Made by a program: the position numbers and the translations under genes
The notes under the pieces: generated by a model
Told to the model about the DNA's origin: nothing
Seen by the model: only the letters and a program-made list of their open reading frames with translations
Database searches by the model: none
In this document: positions 4,494 through 5,005 of the stretch, one piece after another
Layout: the number at the start of each line of letters is the position of its first letter
Numbering within the stretch: the first letter of the stretch is position 1
Assembly (NCBI GenBank): GCA_945872325.1
Contig: CAMBZY010000284.1
Span: 1-5,005, forward strand
DNA length: 5,005 nt
Direction: 5' to 3'
Source: Candidatus Kuenenia stuttgartensis
GTDB taxonomy: Bacteria > Planctomycetota > Planctomycetia > Isosphaerales > Isosphaeraceae

Positions 4494-5005
4494 TGAGCCT
4501 CCAGAGGAAAGTTCGAATCCACTTCAGCTTGGGAAAGTTCGACCAGAAACGCGCTGAAACGGTCGACAAAGGCTTCGGCGATAGTGTTTCCCTTTTTGGC
4601 GGTCGACTGGCGAGGGTCGCCAGCCCCCGAATTCGTCGTCAGGACTTCCCACGGGCGCGAATATTCCACCCATCCACGCTTGAGGGCTTCAAAGATCGGC
4701 GCCCTCATGGTCCCGGCATCGGCTTTGTCCATGGTGACCAGATCGGGCCTGAGGTGCAGCATCATGCTGGTTTCAAGTTCATCGGCGTGGTCACCTTCAA
4801 GGCAATCCAGAACATCTTTTCGTATATCACCAATCATACGAAACCAATGACAGATAAAGATTTGAACGCCGGTACGGCCATACCATTCGCGCAGAATCCA
4901 CTTCAGGTCGTTGCCTCCGTGTCCATTTAAAAGGACAAGTTTTTTGACTCCATGCCGGTCGAGCGATTCAATCACATCGCCCACAATTTTGCCCATCGTG
5001 CTGGG
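4490..5005 (-). CDS. Creatininase-family amidohydrolase, C-terminal part (cut by right window edge)
   Basis: The visible 171 residues have the creatininase (creatinine amidohydrolase) signatures: LLNGHGGND near the start, with the metal-ligand His, then DHADELETSMMLHLRPDLV, and SGAGDPRQSTAKKGNTIAEA. The family are metal-dependent hydrolases of cyclic or linear amides. Besides creatinine they act on formamide intermediates of riboflavin and F420 synthesis and in mycofactocin maturation, so the substrate is open. The first Met in frame (4996-4994) is not the true start. The frame continues to the edge as P-S-T-M-G-K, matching the conserved H-P-x-T segment of the family, and the metal-binding N-terminal third lies outside the window. 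The stop TGA at 4492-4490 overlaps the SCO start. Only the C-terminal part is seen, but the match is strong. Confidence 0.9.
   Translation of the reverse strand, partial: PSTMGKIVGDVIESLDRHGVKKLVLLNGHGGNDLKWILREWYGRTGVQIFICHWFRMIGDIRKDVLDCLEGDHADELETSMMLHLRPDLVTMDKADAGTMRAPIFEALKRGWVEYSRPWEVLTTNSGAGDPRQSTAKKGNTIAEAFVDRFSAFLVELSQAEVDSNFPLEAQ

Noticed and set aside
4493..4930. Plus-strand 145-residue open frame opposite the creatininase gene
   Set aside because: The minus strand here has clear family motifs (NGHGGN, ELETS). The plus-strand frame is a shadow.

Overview
The window looks like ordinary chromosome from a planctomycete, probably family Planctomycetaceae. This is inferred from protein style: a rhomboid that begins MGIYDRDYY, a lipoprotein joining a CusF-like and an SCO domain, an HEXXH secreted-type peptidase, and weak or absent Shine-Dalgarno sites at most starts. 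Coding stretches sampled by hand are about 50-63% G+C, while the main intergenic region falls to about 32-40% in places. I see no insertion sequence, tRNA, rRNA, CRISPR array, phage gene or recognisable defence cassette.

Layout. Positions 1-1954 carry four minus-strand genes. Read in the direction of transcription they are a 51-residue hypothetical protein, a STAS-domain protein (37 bp gap), a rhomboid intramembrane protease (149 bp gap holding a candidate promoter) and the N-terminal part of a GNAT acetyltransferase that runs off the left edge (46 bp gap). Positions 1955-2614 hold no convincing gene. This A+T-rich divergent region contains an orphan plus-strand intrinsic terminator and several hairpins and short repeats. 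Positions 2615-3535 encode, on the plus strand, an exported or membrane-anchored gluzincin metallopeptidase. It converges, 16 bp apart, with a minus-strand pair: a creatininase-family amidohydrolase cut by the right edge, whose stop overlaps the start of a copper-binding SCO1/SenC lipoprotein in an ATGA junction.

How the genes may work together. The CusF-SCO lipoprotein very likely handles copper outside the cytoplasm, for example in cytochrome oxidase assembly. Its overlap with the creatininase implies co-translation, but no biochemical link is evident. The STAS protein and the tiny protein before it probably form one regulatory transcription unit. The rhomboid and GNAT genes may form another.

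The least explained part is 1955-2614. A terminator there has no plus-strand gene in front of it, so an unannotated small or antisense RNA is possible. A terminator-like hairpin sits just upstream of the metallopeptidase. I found no clear evidence of a wholly new multi-gene system.
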